Translations under genes and position numbers: made by a program | Part shown: piece after piece, positions 36,593-45,728 of the stretch | Position numbering within the stretch: position 1 is the stretch's first letter | Layout of the letters: every line of letters starts with the position of its first letter | Assembly: GCA_037969035.1 (NCBI GenBank) | Contig: JBBKWU010000023.1 | Location: 1-64,000 of the forward strand | Source of the DNA: JBBKWU01 sp037969035 | Lineage (GTDB): Bacteria; Pseudomonadota; Alphaproteobacteria; Micavibrionales; Micavibrionaceae | DNA length: 64,000 nucleotides | Direction: 5' to 3' | Notes under the pieces: model-generated | What the model saw: the letters and a program-made list of their open reading frames with translations, nothing else | Databases searched by the model: none | What the model was told of the DNA's origin: nothing

Positions 36593-36614
36593 AAGCCCCG
36601 AAAAGTCGGGGCTT
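36593..36614 (-). terminator. Terminator (possible attenuator) before the 127-residue gene
   Basis: Perfect nine-base stem AAGCCCCGA / TCGGGGCTT with an AAAG loop, T-rich on both sides. On the minus strand it sits after the 25-codon frame and about 60 bases before the start of the gene at 36532. No complete gene upstream on that strand needs a terminator here. The plus strand also has no gene that ends here. Confidence 0.75.
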
Positions 36615-36641
36615 GTTTTACGGAAGGTATGGATCGTTCAA

Positions 36642-36719
36642 TCACACATGCTTCGTAACAGCCCCGCGCGGGTACTGCCAAAAATAGAAATAGTTAAATG
36701 TGTGTACTGTGTGAACCAT
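36642..36719 (-). CDS. Putative aromatic-rich leader peptide
   Basis: A 25-codon frame reading MVHTVHTFNYFYFWQYPRGA then VTKHV and TGA. Residues 8-16 contain three Phe, three Tyr and one Trp. The GGGGCT in its PRGA codons can pair with the AGCCCC arm of the following terminator, giving the alternative antiterminator fold expected of translational attenuation. The ribosome site is poor (TTGGA adjoining the ATG). The regulated gene is not a recognised aromatic-pathway gene, which weakens the case. Confidence 0.45.
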   Translation of the reverse strand: MVHTVHTFNYFYFWQYPRGAVTKHV

Positions 36720-36890
36720 TCCAATACTTAATCAAAAATCGTTTCGCAGCGCAACAAAAAAACAGCACCAAACTACGTAAACCAGTAAAATAAATCTATT
36801 GCATCACATATTTAAATCGTTATATTTCTAAGTCGTTCTTTACAAATAGTGAAGTTAACTTATTTAAACAACAAAAAGTGAGACGTACTA

Positions 36891-37124
36891 ATGATGAGAA
36901 GAGAAACTCCAAGTGATGTTTTCGGTTTCGTTGCAAACGTTTTAGACCCTTACCAAGTTGATCCGGCAGATGCCGAAATATTTTTGGGACAAAACCTTAT
37001 TGTAGTGACACCAGCACGTGCCGCAGAAATCTGCGATCAAGATGCTTCCTCTGTCTCCCTTATGGATACAGGAATAGCCGGAAAACGCGTTTTTTGCCAC
37101 AAAATCAGCGGTTACGCGATGTAA
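36891..37124 (+). CDS. Small unknown protein, related to the 80-residue neighbour
   Basis: A 77-residue protein (MMRRETPSDVFGFVANVLDP). Its C-terminal half VTPARAAEICDQDASSVSLM lines up without gaps with IKPSEAEEIAANDPDSLETY of the gene at 37365, sharing P-x2-A-x-E-I-x3-D-x2-S. I infer paralogy. AAGTGAG supplies a ribosome site and a strong terminator follows. Function unknown; probably a soluble cytoplasmic protein. Confidence 0.7.
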   Translation: MMRRETPSDVFGFVANVLDPYQVDPADAEIFLGQNLIVVTPARAAEICDQDASSVSLMDTGIAGKRVFCHKISGYAM

Positions 37125-37199
37125 TTTCGAGTTTGTATCTGACCCTGACGTATTCGCCAGGGTCATGTTCGAGTTCTAAATATAAAAACGAATATAATG

Positions 37200-37226
37200 A
37201 AGCCCCCCGCCTATGGGGGCTTTTTT
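37200..37226 (+). terminator. Intrinsic terminator of the 77-residue gene
   Basis: AAGCCCCC (37200-37207) pairs with GGGGGCTT (37215-37222), loop GCCTATG-like, followed by a T run. It ends a single-gene transcript. Confidence 0.88.
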
Positions 37227-37364
37227 CTATTGCCGTGCAGCACAGATTTTAGCTCCATTTTTTGTAATTTTGTTGCACAGAAAATAGAATCTTGATATTT
37301 CAAAGTAGAACTTTCAAAAATATGAAGTCAATTTTATATAAGAAACATAAGAAAGAGGTGTCAA

Positions 37365-37607
37365 ATGAGCACACAAACAACAGGGAACTATCCAAACCTT
37401 ACCGCTAAATTCGGAACCGTCACATTCGTTGATCCAATGGACGCTGGCCAAAAGGCATATTACGCTGCTTGCCGTAGTGGAAATACACCCATCAAACCAA
37501 GCGAAGCCGAAGAAATAGCAGCAAACGATCCAGACTCTCTAGAAACATATCACGTGTTTCAAAACGAGTTTATGATCCTGAAAAAAGCCCCCGCGCTTAC
37601 AAAGTAA
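37365..37607 (+). CDS. Small unknown protein, paralogue of the 77-residue neighbour
   Basis: An 80-residue protein (MSTQTTGNYPNLTAKFGTVT) with a GAGG ribosome site. Its C-terminal part matches the gene at 36891 as described there; the N-terminal halves differ. The gene has its own upstream region, separated from the first by a terminator. Its last 11 bases overlap the convergent cca gene. Function unknown. Confidence 0.7.
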   Translation: MSTQTTGNYPNLTAKFGTVTFVDPMDAGQKAYYAACRSGNTPIKPSEAEEIAANDPDSLETYHVFQNEFMILKKAPALTK

Positions 37608-38826
37608 ACGTTCCAAGCTTTTCCAAACAATCATCACGAGATGGTGCAAAGCCTTGCGCCATCCACCACTCTTCAACCTGCGAAAGTATTTCACCCATTC
37701 GTGGGCCATCGGGCACACCTAATGTCCGCACATCATGACCATTTAGCGGGAAAGTAGGCGCGTCCCATTCTTTCGCAATTTGTACGTATTGTTCAATGCC
37801 ATCAATCGGATGCTGCGTATTTTTAAGAAGAAGCGCCTGAACCGCACAATCGGCACCACTCTTATAAGCCATGATTTTCACATTATTTTCAGTAGCTTCA
37901 GACGCATCTTTCATCATCTGCAAAAGCTGCGCATATTCTTTCTTCTGCACATTCGATAGCATCAGGTATTCATCACGAATCGTTTCGTAATGCGCGCTAA
38001 AACCGCCTAGAACAACGAGACGCGCCATGATACTGACCGCATCACACGCCAACTGCGCCACTGCCAAATTATCCATCATTTCAGCTTTATAATTTTTATC
38101 AAACAACGGTGTTAACACATTGTTTTTCTGCATAAGGGCTAACAAGCCCACAGATTTATCAACAGCTAAAATCTTCAAGAATTCCTGCGTTATGCGCTCA
38201 CGGGACAGCTTTAGTACATGTACCGCTGCCGCAGCGCAGGCCTGAAGCGCATCTTCATCAGGTGCGCCTGTTCCGTACGTGCCATGAAAACGGAAAAAAC
38301 GAAGTATGCGTAAATAGTCCTCCGCTATACGTTCCGCGGCTTTGCCGACAAAAACAACTTTCCGCGCCTCAAGATCGGGCAAGCCTTGCCCCGTCGGATC
38401 ATAAATTTGCCCTTCTAAATCACACAGCAATGTATTCATCGTAAAATCACGACGCTGCGCATCTTCGCCCCAACTTTTGGTAAATGCGACAACGGCATGC
38501 CGCCCATCTGTCTCAACATCACGGCGCAAAGTGGTTACTTCAAAGCTCTGCCCCTTAAAAACGGCCGTCACCGTGCCGTGATCGATCCCCGTCGGAATCG
38601 TTTTAACACCGACAGCAGACAACAACGCAATAACCTGATCGGGCGTGTGCTGCGTGGCGATATCAATATCATGCACAGCCTTACCCACAAGTACATTACG
38701 CACCGCACCGCCCACAACCAAGGCTTTGGAGAAACCATCCCCATTATTCAGCGCCGCCATAACCGTACGCAACGCCTCCGTGCGCAGCCATGTCGGGGGA
38801 TCAATTTTTTTTGCCGGTGTCATCAT
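37597..38826 (-). CDS. cca: CCA tRNA nucleotidyltransferase / poly(A) polymerase family
   Basis: A 409-residue class II nucleotidyltransferase. The head domain has VVGGAVRNVLVGKAVHDIDI, where the DxD pair binds metal, and RRDFTMNTLLCDLEGQIYDP. The neck region RIAEDYLRILRFFRFHGTYG follows. It adds or repairs the CCA end of tRNAs. The length and motif set fit the alphaproteobacterial CCA-adding enzyme. It is divergent from the moxR operon. Confidence 0.92.
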   Translation of the reverse strand: MMTPAKKIDPPTWLRTEALRTVMAALNNGDGFSKALVVGGAVRNVLVGKAVHDIDIATQHTPDQVIALLSAVGVKTIPTGIDHGTVTAVFKGQSFEVTTLRRDVETDGRHAVVAFTKSWGEDAQRRDFTMNTLLCDLEGQIYDPTGQGLPDLEARKVVFVGKAAERIAEDYLRILRFFRFHGTYGTGAPDEDALQACAAAAVHVLKLSRERITQEFLKILAVDKSVGLLALMQKNNVLTPLFDKNYKAEMMDNLAVAQLACDAVSIMARLVVLGGFSAHYETIRDEYLMLSNVQKKEYAQLLQMMKDASEATENNVKIMAYKSGADCAVQALLLKNTQHPIDGIEQYVQIAKEWDAPTFPLNGHDVRTLGVPDGPRMGEILSQVEEWWMAQGFAPSRDDCLEKLGTFTL

Positions 38827-38935
38827 TTAAAAACGTCAAATCCATTCTTGCCTGTGGCTTAAATCAAGCATCCCCTTCCATCATGGCGGGTAAATGCTAA
38901 TATCATTATCTCATACCATAAAAGGAGATGCTATC

Positions 38936-39928
38936 GTGAGTGAAACAGCAAATAAAAAAACGCAAACACCGTCCCTTTCGTCCCTGTCATCGAAGCTACA
39001 AAAGGCGCGCGCCGAAACAGCCAAGACAATTTTCGGTCAGCAAGATGTTGTTGATCGTATTTTCATCACCTTAATCGCAGGCGGTCACGTTTTGTTGATT
39101 GGTGTTCCGGGCTTGGCCAAAACGCTGATGGTGGAAACCATTGCCACCGTTTTGGGTATGAGCTCCAACCGCGTACAATGCACGCCTGACCTAATGCCTG
39201 CTGATATCTTAGGCTCCGAAGTTTTGGAAGAAGACGAAAAAGGAAAACGCTCCTTCCGCTTTATCAAAGGCCCCGTGTTCACGCAGTTCCTTATGGCGGA
39301 CGAGATCAACCGCGCCAGTCCGCGCACGCAATCTGCGCTGCTGCAAGCGATGCAGGAAAAGCGCGTTTCGATAAGTGGTCACGACCATGATTTGCCGCAC
39401 CCGTTCCATGTTTTAGCCACGCAAAACCCGTTGGAGCAAGAAGGCACATATCCCCTGCCCGAGGCACAGCTTGACCGATTCTTGATGCAGATTGATGTTG
39501 ATTACCCCGATGAAACCGCAGAACGCGCTGTGATTTTGGCAACGACCTCGAACACACAGCACAAAATCAAAAACATTCTGAGCGTTGATGACCTACTCGC
39601 GCTTCAACATTTTGTTCGTGATATGCCCGTTGGTGAAAATGTAATCGATACGATCCTCACCCTTGTACGCCGCGCACGTCCGGGCAAAGATGCGCCAGAA
39701 ATCGTCAATAACTACGTCGAATGGGCACCGGGGCCACGCGCGTCGCAAGCGCTTATGCTTGCTTGCCGTGCCAAAGCCTTGCTTGAAGGACGCGAATCTC
39801 CTTCTTCGGATGATGTACTGGCATTGGCTGAACCGATTCTCAAACACCGTATGGCGTTGAACTACCAAGCCCGCGCCGATGGTGTCACGCTCACCGATAT
39901 CCTGAGCACCCTAACCGCAGATTTATAA
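38936..39928 (+). CDS. MoxR family AAA ATPase
   Basis: About 330 residues starting at GTG 38936, chosen because AAAGGAG lies eight bases before it; the frame is open further upstream to 38894. Walker A is GVPGLAKTLM and Walker B FLMADEINRASPRTQSALL, followed by sensor motifs in LATQNPLEQEGTYPLPEAQL. MoxR ATPases act with DUF58/VWA partners as chaperones for membrane or metal-containing complexes. It is first gene of an operon whose next gene starts three bases later. Confidence 0.94.
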   Translation: MSETANKKTQTPSLSSLSSKLQKARAETAKTIFGQQDVVDRIFITLIAGGHVLLIGVPGLAKTLMVETIATVLGMSSNRVQCTPDLMPADILGSEVLEEDEKGKRSFRFIKGPVFTQFLMADEINRASPRTQSALLQAMQEKRVSISGHDHDLPHPFHVLATQNPLEQEGTYPLPEAQLDRFLMQIDVDYPDETAERAVILATTSNTQHKIKNILSVDDLLALQHFVRDMPVGENVIDTILTLVRRARPGKDAPEIVNNYVEWAPGPRASQALMLACRAKALLEGRESPSSDDVLALAEPILKHRMALNYQARADGVTLTDILSTLTADL

Positions 39929-39931
39929 GTC

Positions 39932-40852
39932 ATGAGCGAGGCCGGATTAAAACATAATGCCCGCGCCTTTTTCTCACGCCTTCGCGGGCGCGCAGAATAC
40001 GAAGCAGCACACCTGCCCGACCTGCAACTCCGCGCCGACAAAGCTGCACAAAGCATTTTCAACGCCGACCACAATCAGCATAAAACAGGCACAGGCGAAA
40101 AATTCTGGCAATATCGCGAATACACCCAAGGTGACCGCCCACAAGACATTGACTGGCGGCAATCTGCCAAAGGTGACCGTATTTATATCCGCCAAAAAGA
40201 ATGGCAAACAACGCAAACCGCCTTGTTCTGGTGTCAAAATAACGAGTCCATGCAGTATCATGGCGATGCTAAATCACCGACAAAAGCAGAAGACGCTATC
40301 ACGCTCTCGCTTGCACTTGCCAAAATGCTCACGCAAGCGGGCGAGCAAATTGCGTTACTGGATGGGCGTTTAAATGCAGGGCGCAGTGAAAAAGCCTTAA
40401 GCAAACTCGGCGAAACACTCTGCCGCCGCAATAACAAAGCTCTGCCGAATGCCAATATTCACGACTTACCGCGCAATAGCTCGCTGTTTCTTATCGGTGA
40501 CTTTTTAGCACCTGTTGATCAATTAATGCGCGCGTTAAAACCGCTGCAAGGCTATGTCGAGAACGCTGTTTTGATCCAAGTCCTTGACCCGAGCGAGCTT
40601 TATCTGCCCTTCTCTGGCAATCTGGTGTTCAAACAAGATGACGCCCCGACCACCGCCAAGCACCGCATCACCAATGTGCAATCCATCCGCACCGCTTACC
40701 AGCAACGCATGCAAGACCATATCGGCGCAGTACAAGCCCTCTGCCAAAAATTACAATGGAGCTATTGCTTGCACGAAAACGGCGCACAACTCACCAACAC
40801 GCTCAGCATCATATGGGGCAACATGGCTAAGGGGGGAGCAATGCATAAATGA
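39932..40852 (+). CDS. DUF58 domain protein (VWA-like MoxR partner)
   Basis: A 306-residue protein with the DUF58 core FWQYREYTQGDRPQDIDWRQ, then SAKGDRIYIRQKEWQ, followed by a VWA-like half beginning TALFWCQN. It is expected to work with the MoxR ATPase encoded directly upstream. The end overlaps the start of the DUF4159 gene by four bases (ATGA). Predicted to be soluble or membrane-associated. Confidence 0.92.
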   Translation: MSEAGLKHNARAFFSRLRGRAEYEAAHLPDLQLRADKAAQSIFNADHNQHKTGTGEKFWQYREYTQGDRPQDIDWRQSAKGDRIYIRQKEWQTTQTALFWCQNNESMQYHGDAKSPTKAEDAITLSLALAKMLTQAGEQIALLDGRLNAGRSEKALSKLGETLCRRNNKALPNANIHDLPRNSSLFLIGDFLAPVDQLMRALKPLQGYVENAVLIQVLDPSELYLPFSGNLVFKQDDAPTTAKHRITNVQSIRTAYQQRMQDHIGAVQALCQKLQWSYCLHENGAQLTNTLSIIWGNMAKGGAMHK

Positions 40853-43605
40853 TGAATGCTCTAAGCTCTCTCGCTTTCACAAACCCATGGATTTTAGCTG
40901 CGCTCGCAGGGTTGCCGCTAATCTGGTTTATCTTGCGCATTACGCCGCCTGTGCCCAAAACGCTAATCTTTCCTGCGGCGCGGTTTCTCGAAGGGCTTGT
41001 GCCTGATAGCCCGACAACCGCCAAAACACCGTGGTGGATTTTGTTGATGCGCCTTATCATTGTGACGCTTGTGATTCTCGCCCTCGCAGGGCCAATCCTC
41101 CATCCGCAAACAGGGCTTCAAGGCGATGGTGATGTTTATATCGTGATTGATAATGACTGGGCAGCCGCGCCTTTATGGGACGTACAGGTTAAAAAAGCAC
41201 AAGACATCATCACCCAAGCAGGCCGCCAAAACCGCGCCATTTATCTCGCCACCACGGCTGCTGAGGCGGGGGAGGCGAGCACACTTTTACAAGGGCCACT
41301 CACCGCGACAGAAGCACAACCGCTTTTAAAAGGGCTAAAGCCTTATTCATGGCCAGCCGATTATGCGGCAACCAAGAGTGCTGTGGAAAATGCTGTTGAA
41401 AAGAGTGAGATAAAAACGGCATCGTTCTTTTGGCTATCCCATGGTTTAGCAGAAAGCGGCAGCGCAGAACTCCTGCAAACCTTATCCAGCAATGGTGATC
41501 TGAGCCTGTATCAACCAAGCGCAAATGACATGCCCTTGCTGCTGCGCCCGTCACAACAAACAACCGCCAAACCTGCTGTACTTGTGGAAAAACCAGATGG
41601 TGTGAGCATCACCGCGCCGATCAATGTGCAAATACTCGCCGCCAATGGCCAAGCGCTCGATAGTCAAACCGTGAATTTCAACGACAGCGACGGCAAAAAC
41701 AGCAAGAACGTTGCGCGCCTTGAATTTGATATCCCCGACAACCTACGCAGCCAGATCACGCAAATACGCCTTGTGAACCAACGCAGCGCGGGCGGTGTGT
41801 TACTGCTCGACAATAACTTCAAACGCCGCCAAGCAGGCATCGCCGCACCAAGCGGAACAGAAGAAAGCATCCCGTTTATCGAAGCGCAATATTACCTTGA
41901 AAAAGCACTTGAGCCTCTCGCCTATATAAAGACAGGCACAACGCCCGACCTTATCAAGGCAAAAACAGATGTGATCTTCCTGCCCGATATCGCAGGCATG
42001 CCCACAACCGAGCTAAACGAGTTGGATGAATGGGTCGGCAAAGGCGGCGTACTTGTCCGGTTTGCAGGGCCCAACATGGCACAATCAAGCAACAATGAAT
42101 TACTGCCTGCGCCGCTCCTTAAAGGCACACGCTCGCTTGAGGGCACACTGACATGGGAAGATCCTGCGAAACTATCGCCCTTCCCCAAAGACAGCCCGTT
42201 CTTCGGGATAGAAGTCAGCAACGAAATCACAATCCGTCAGCAGCTTTTAAGCACACAGACAGACGAAGACGATGTCATGAGTTGGGCAACGCTTGAAGAC
42301 GGCACACCGCTCATCACCGCAGCACAGCACGAGCGCGGCCTTCTGATATTCATTCATACAACCGCCAGCGCCGAATGGTCTGATCTGGTGCTATCGGGTA
42401 CGTTTATACAAATCCTGAAACGCGTCATGGCGCTCAGCCCGGGGCAAGTTAATAACGCTGAAACCTCAGGCGTATTGCAGCCAATTCTATATCTCGACGG
42501 GAATGGAAATTTGCAACAACCTGCGCCCTTTATCATGCCACTTGGCATCACCACAAATGACGCACCGACAATCGACAGCAAACATCCCCCTGGTTTTTAT
42601 GGACGTACGGGCTATGAAACAGCCGTAAACCTTGGCGATTCCATCCCAAGCCTAACAGCGTTTAATGACATCCCCCTTGGTGTATCTGCACTTGGCTATA
42701 CCACATCAAACGAGCGAAATTTAAAGCCCTTGCTTCTATTTTTTGCACTCGGGATATTCTTTATCGACTGGCTGGTCATGATGTTGATGAGCAAAAGATG
42801 GTCAAGCTTTATGCCCTTGCGCACAAAATCAACGGCGGCGGCAATCGCGCTCTTATTCATATTACTCGGCACGCCGCATCATGCGCTTGCGCAATCGAAT
42901 GCTGAGGCGCATATGAAATACGCCAATAATCTCTATCTGGCCTATATCGAAACAAACGATCCGCGTATTGATAACCTCACGCGCCAAGGACTTGAAAATC
43001 TAGCTGATGTTTTAAAAACACGGACATCGGTTGAGCCCGAGGGCGTTGTGGCCTTAAACGCTGAAACAGATGAGATGGCGTTTTTCCCAATCATCTATTG
43101 GGCGATTTCACCGCAACAACAAACGCTATCGGATCAAGCCATCCGTAATTTGCAAAACTATATGGATCATGGCAGCACAATTTTGATCGACACACGCGAA
43201 CCCTCCAAAGGAACGCAAGCAATTGAGAACAGTAACCAAGGTATATTACGCCGCATTATGGGCGCGATGAATATTCCGCCGCTTAAACCGATTGATAACG
43301 ACCATGTCTTGGGACGCTCTTTTTACCTCCTGCGCAGCTTCCCCGGTGTTTACGAAGGTGGCACAATATGGGTCGAAGACGGACAAAGCGTCGGACGAGA
43401 TGGCGTCTCTCCGATCATCATCGGCAGCCACGATTGGGCAGGCGCATGGGCAGCATCAGGCGGACAAAGACAACTTCTCGGCGGTGATCGCCAACAAGAA
43501 CTGGCCTTACGGTTCGGCGTAAACATTGTCATGTACGCGCTCACGGGAAATTACAAAGCTGATCAAGTTCACCTTCCTTATATTTTAGAGAGGCTCGATC
43601 AATAA
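40849..43605 (+). CDS. BatA-like / DUF4159 large membrane protein
   Basis: A 918-residue protein. Two N-terminal helices (about 15-27 and 64-82, MRLIIVTLVILALAGP) match the double-transmembrane BatA start. A large extracytoplasmic region follows, then two further helices near 624-645 and 663-680. The C-terminal 230 residues (AHMKYANNLYLAYIETNDPR... FFPIIYWAISPQ, GSTILIDTR) are DUF4159. It is the standard third gene of the alphaproteobacterial MoxR-DUF58 operon. Role unknown, probably envelope assembly or stress. Confidence 0.9.
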   Translation: MMNALSSLAFTNPWILAALAGLPLIWFILRITPPVPKTLIFPAARFLEGLVPDSPTTAKTPWWILLMRLIIVTLVILALAGPILHPQTGLQGDGDVYIVIDNDWAAAPLWDVQVKKAQDIITQAGRQNRAIYLATTAAEAGEASTLLQGPLTATEAQPLLKGLKPYSWPADYAATKSAVENAVEKSEIKTASFFWLSHGLAESGSAELLQTLSSNGDLSLYQPSANDMPLLLRPSQQTTAKPAVLVEKPDGVSITAPINVQILAANGQALDSQTVNFNDSDGKNSKNVARLEFDIPDNLRSQITQIRLVNQRSAGGVLLLDNNFKRRQAGIAAPSGTEESIPFIEAQYYLEKALEPLAYIKTGTTPDLIKAKTDVIFLPDIAGMPTTELNELDEWVGKGGVLVRFAGPNMAQSSNNELLPAPLLKGTRSLEGTLTWEDPAKLSPFPKDSPFFGIEVSNEITIRQQLLSTQTDEDDVMSWATLEDGTPLITAAQHERGLLIFIHTTASAEWSDLVLSGTFIQILKRVMALSPGQVNNAETSGVLQPILYLDGNGNLQQPAPFIMPLGITTNDAPTIDSKHPPGFYGRTGYETAVNLGDSIPSLTAFNDIPLGVSALGYTTSNERNLKPLLLFFALGIFFIDWLVMMLMSKRWSSFMPLRTKSTAAAIALLFILLGTPHHALAQSNAEAHMKYANNLYLAYIETNDPRIDNLTRQGLENLADVLKTRTSVEPEGVVALNAETDEMAFFPIIYWAISPQQQTLSDQAIRNLQNYMDHGSTILIDTREPSKGTQAIENSNQGILRRIMGAMNIPPLKPIDNDHVLGRSFYLLRSFPGVYEGGTIWVEDGQSVGRDGVSPIIIGSHDWAGAWAASGGQRQLLGGDRQQELALRFGVNIVMYALTGNYKADQVHLPYILERLDQ

Positions 43606-45722
43606 TGAATAACAGCTTCTCCGCCTATACGCTTTCCTTTGCGCCTTACATTTCCAATCATGCTTTGTGGTTTGTTATTGGGTTAACCGTCTTGTTTATG
43701 CTGCTGTCTTTTTTTTCTTATCGGCGCGGCATCATCATACGTCCGTTGATTGCGGCTGCCCTTTTGGCATTTTTACTAAACCCCGTTTTAATCGAGCAAC
43801 AACGCATCCCCATCAAAGACGTTGCCGTCATTGTCACCGATCGTTCCCCCAGTCAAAACACTGGTGAGCGTACCGCACGGACAGATAAAGCATTAGCCGC
43901 CCTTGAAGAAAACATCGGCGCACAAGAATCGCTTGAGCTACGCACCATCGAGGCACCGCTTGCTTCTGATAACAACCTCAATGAAACGCATTTATTTTCT
44001 GCGCTGGATACAATTTTGGCTGATGTCCCTGAAAGCCGCCGCGCGGGCGTGATCTTCCTCACCGATGGGCAAGTCCATGATGTGCCACAAAATCGTGAGA
44101 AGCTTAAAGAATATGGTCCGCTTCATGTCCTTCTCTCAGGAACGCACAATGAAAATGACCGCCGCTTGGTGATTACAAAAGCCCCCGCTTATGGTGTTGT
44201 CGGGCAAGAAGCAGACATCACCTTCAAAATTGAAAGCACAGGGCAAAGCACATCGAAAGGCGACCAATATGCCGATGTAATCGTCCGTGAAAATGATCAA
44301 CCTGCGCGTCTTCTTATGGTGCCGATGGATGAAGAACAAACCATTGCTGTGAAAATTGATCGCGCAGGGCAAAACGTCATCGAAATTGAAACCGCCCCGA
44401 TGGAAGACGAGCTAACCGCCGCCAATAACCGCACACCTGTTGTTATTAACGGCGTGCGCGACCGTTTGAAAGTTCTGCTGGTGTCTGGGCAGCCCCACGC
44501 AGGCGGACGTACATGGCGTAACATCATGACCTCTGACCCAGGGGTCGACCTCGTGCATTTCACAATTTTGCGCGAGCCTGACAAGTTGGACTTCACACCA
44601 CAGAATGAGCTGTCACTTATCGCGTTCCCGTTTCGTGAGTTGTTCGAGATCAAGCTTTACGATTTTGATTTGATTATTTTTGATCGTTACAGATTGAACC
44701 GTATCTTGCCGCTCAACTATTTCGAGAACATTGCGCGCTATGTTAAGGAAGGCGGCGCGCTGTTGGAAATTAATGGTCCGTCTTACGCCACACCAGATTC
44801 AATTTTCACCACAGCCTTGCAAGATGTACTTCCCGCCTATCCGCTTGGCAATGTCATCAACCGTGAATTCACGCCTGCGCTAACAGAGATCGGTAAAATC
44901 CACCCAGTAACGGCGAAGCTGCAACCACCAACAGCCGCCGAGCATCCATGGGGCTCATGGTTCCGCCAAATTGGTGTGAGTGCCAGCCAAGGCGATGTCC
45001 TTATGAACGGCAATGGTGATACACCGCTGCTTATTCTTGACCGCGTTGGTAAAGGGCGTGTGGCGCAATTTTCAAGTGATGAAATATGGCTTTGGGCGCG
45101 TGGGTATAAAGACGGTGGGCCGCAAGCTGAATTACTACGCCGGCTTATTCACTGGCTGATGAAAGAACCGCAGCTCGAAGAAAACGCGTTGGAAACAACG
45201 GTGAATGACAACACGATCAACATCACACGACGCACCTTATCCGAAGACGCGATGAACGTGAAAATCGACACGCCCGATAATAAACGCGAAGAGATCACGC
45301 TAGAGCCCCATAGCAGCGGCGTGTTAAAAGGCAGCTTCACCGCACAAAACCCAGGAATTTATAAACTCAACGACGGTATTCAATCGCGATTTGTTATTGT
45401 CGGCGATGCCGCGCCGCCAGAGCTTATGAACATTCACACAACGGCTGCGTTAATGCAGGATGCCGTCAATGCCTCCAAAGGTAGCCTCAAATGGCTGGTC
45501 GATAAGCCTTCATTAAACGTCCAGATCACAGCACCAAACCGCCATTACAACTTACAAAACGGCATTGCCTTGCGCGGCAATAACAGCTTTGAAGTCAAAG
45601 GCACAAAAGAGCAACCGCTTCTCCCGCCATGGGCAGCGTTATTGCTCGTTCTTTTCGTTATTTTAGGAGGATGGACGTTTGAAGGCCGCGAAGGACGGCA
45701 AGGAAAAACGGACGCGCATTAA
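43605..45722 (+). CDS. Large membrane protein of the MoxR operon (glutamine-amidotransferase-like fold)
   Basis: A 705-residue protein with two N-terminal helices (about 20-40 and 50-64) and one near the C-terminus (about 676-694, AALLLVLFVILGGW). Between them are a VWA-like segment (VAVIVTDRSPSQNTGERTAR), an Ig-like part (ADITFKIESTGQ), and a class I glutamine-amidotransferase-like fold (LLVSGQPHAGGRTWRNIM, GGALLEINGPSYA) that lacks a visible catalytic Cys-His-Glu set. It shares one base with the DUF4159 gene. It is the usual last partner of this operon. Confidence 0.85.
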   Translation: MNNSFSAYTLSFAPYISNHALWFVIGLTVLFMLLSFFSYRRGIIIRPLIAAALLAFLLNPVLIEQQRIPIKDVAVIVTDRSPSQNTGERTARTDKALAALEENIGAQESLELRTIEAPLASDNNLNETHLFSALDTILADVPESRRAGVIFLTDGQVHDVPQNREKLKEYGPLHVLLSGTHNENDRRLVITKAPAYGVVGQEADITFKIESTGQSTSKGDQYADVIVRENDQPARLLMVPMDEEQTIAVKIDRAGQNVIEIETAPMEDELTAANNRTPVVINGVRDRLKVLLVSGQPHAGGRTWRNIMTSDPGVDLVHFTILREPDKLDFTPQNELSLIAFPFRELFEIKLYDFDLIIFDRYRLNRILPLNYFENIARYVKEGGALLEINGPSYATPDSIFTTALQDVLPAYPLGNVINREFTPALTEIGKIHPVTAKLQPPTAAEHPWGSWFRQIGVSASQGDVLMNGNGDTPLLILDRVGKGRVAQFSSDEIWLWARGYKDGGPQAELLRRLIHWLMKEPQLEENALETTVNDNTINITRRTLSEDAMNVKIDTPDNKREEITLEPHSSGVLKGSFTAQNPGIYKLNDGIQSRFVIVGDAAPPELMNIHTTAALMQDAVNASKGSLKWLVDKPSLNVQITAPNRHYNLQNGIALRGNNSFEVKGTKEQPLLPPWAALLLVLFVILGGWTFEGREGRQGKTDAH

Positions 45723-45728
45723 ACTAAA

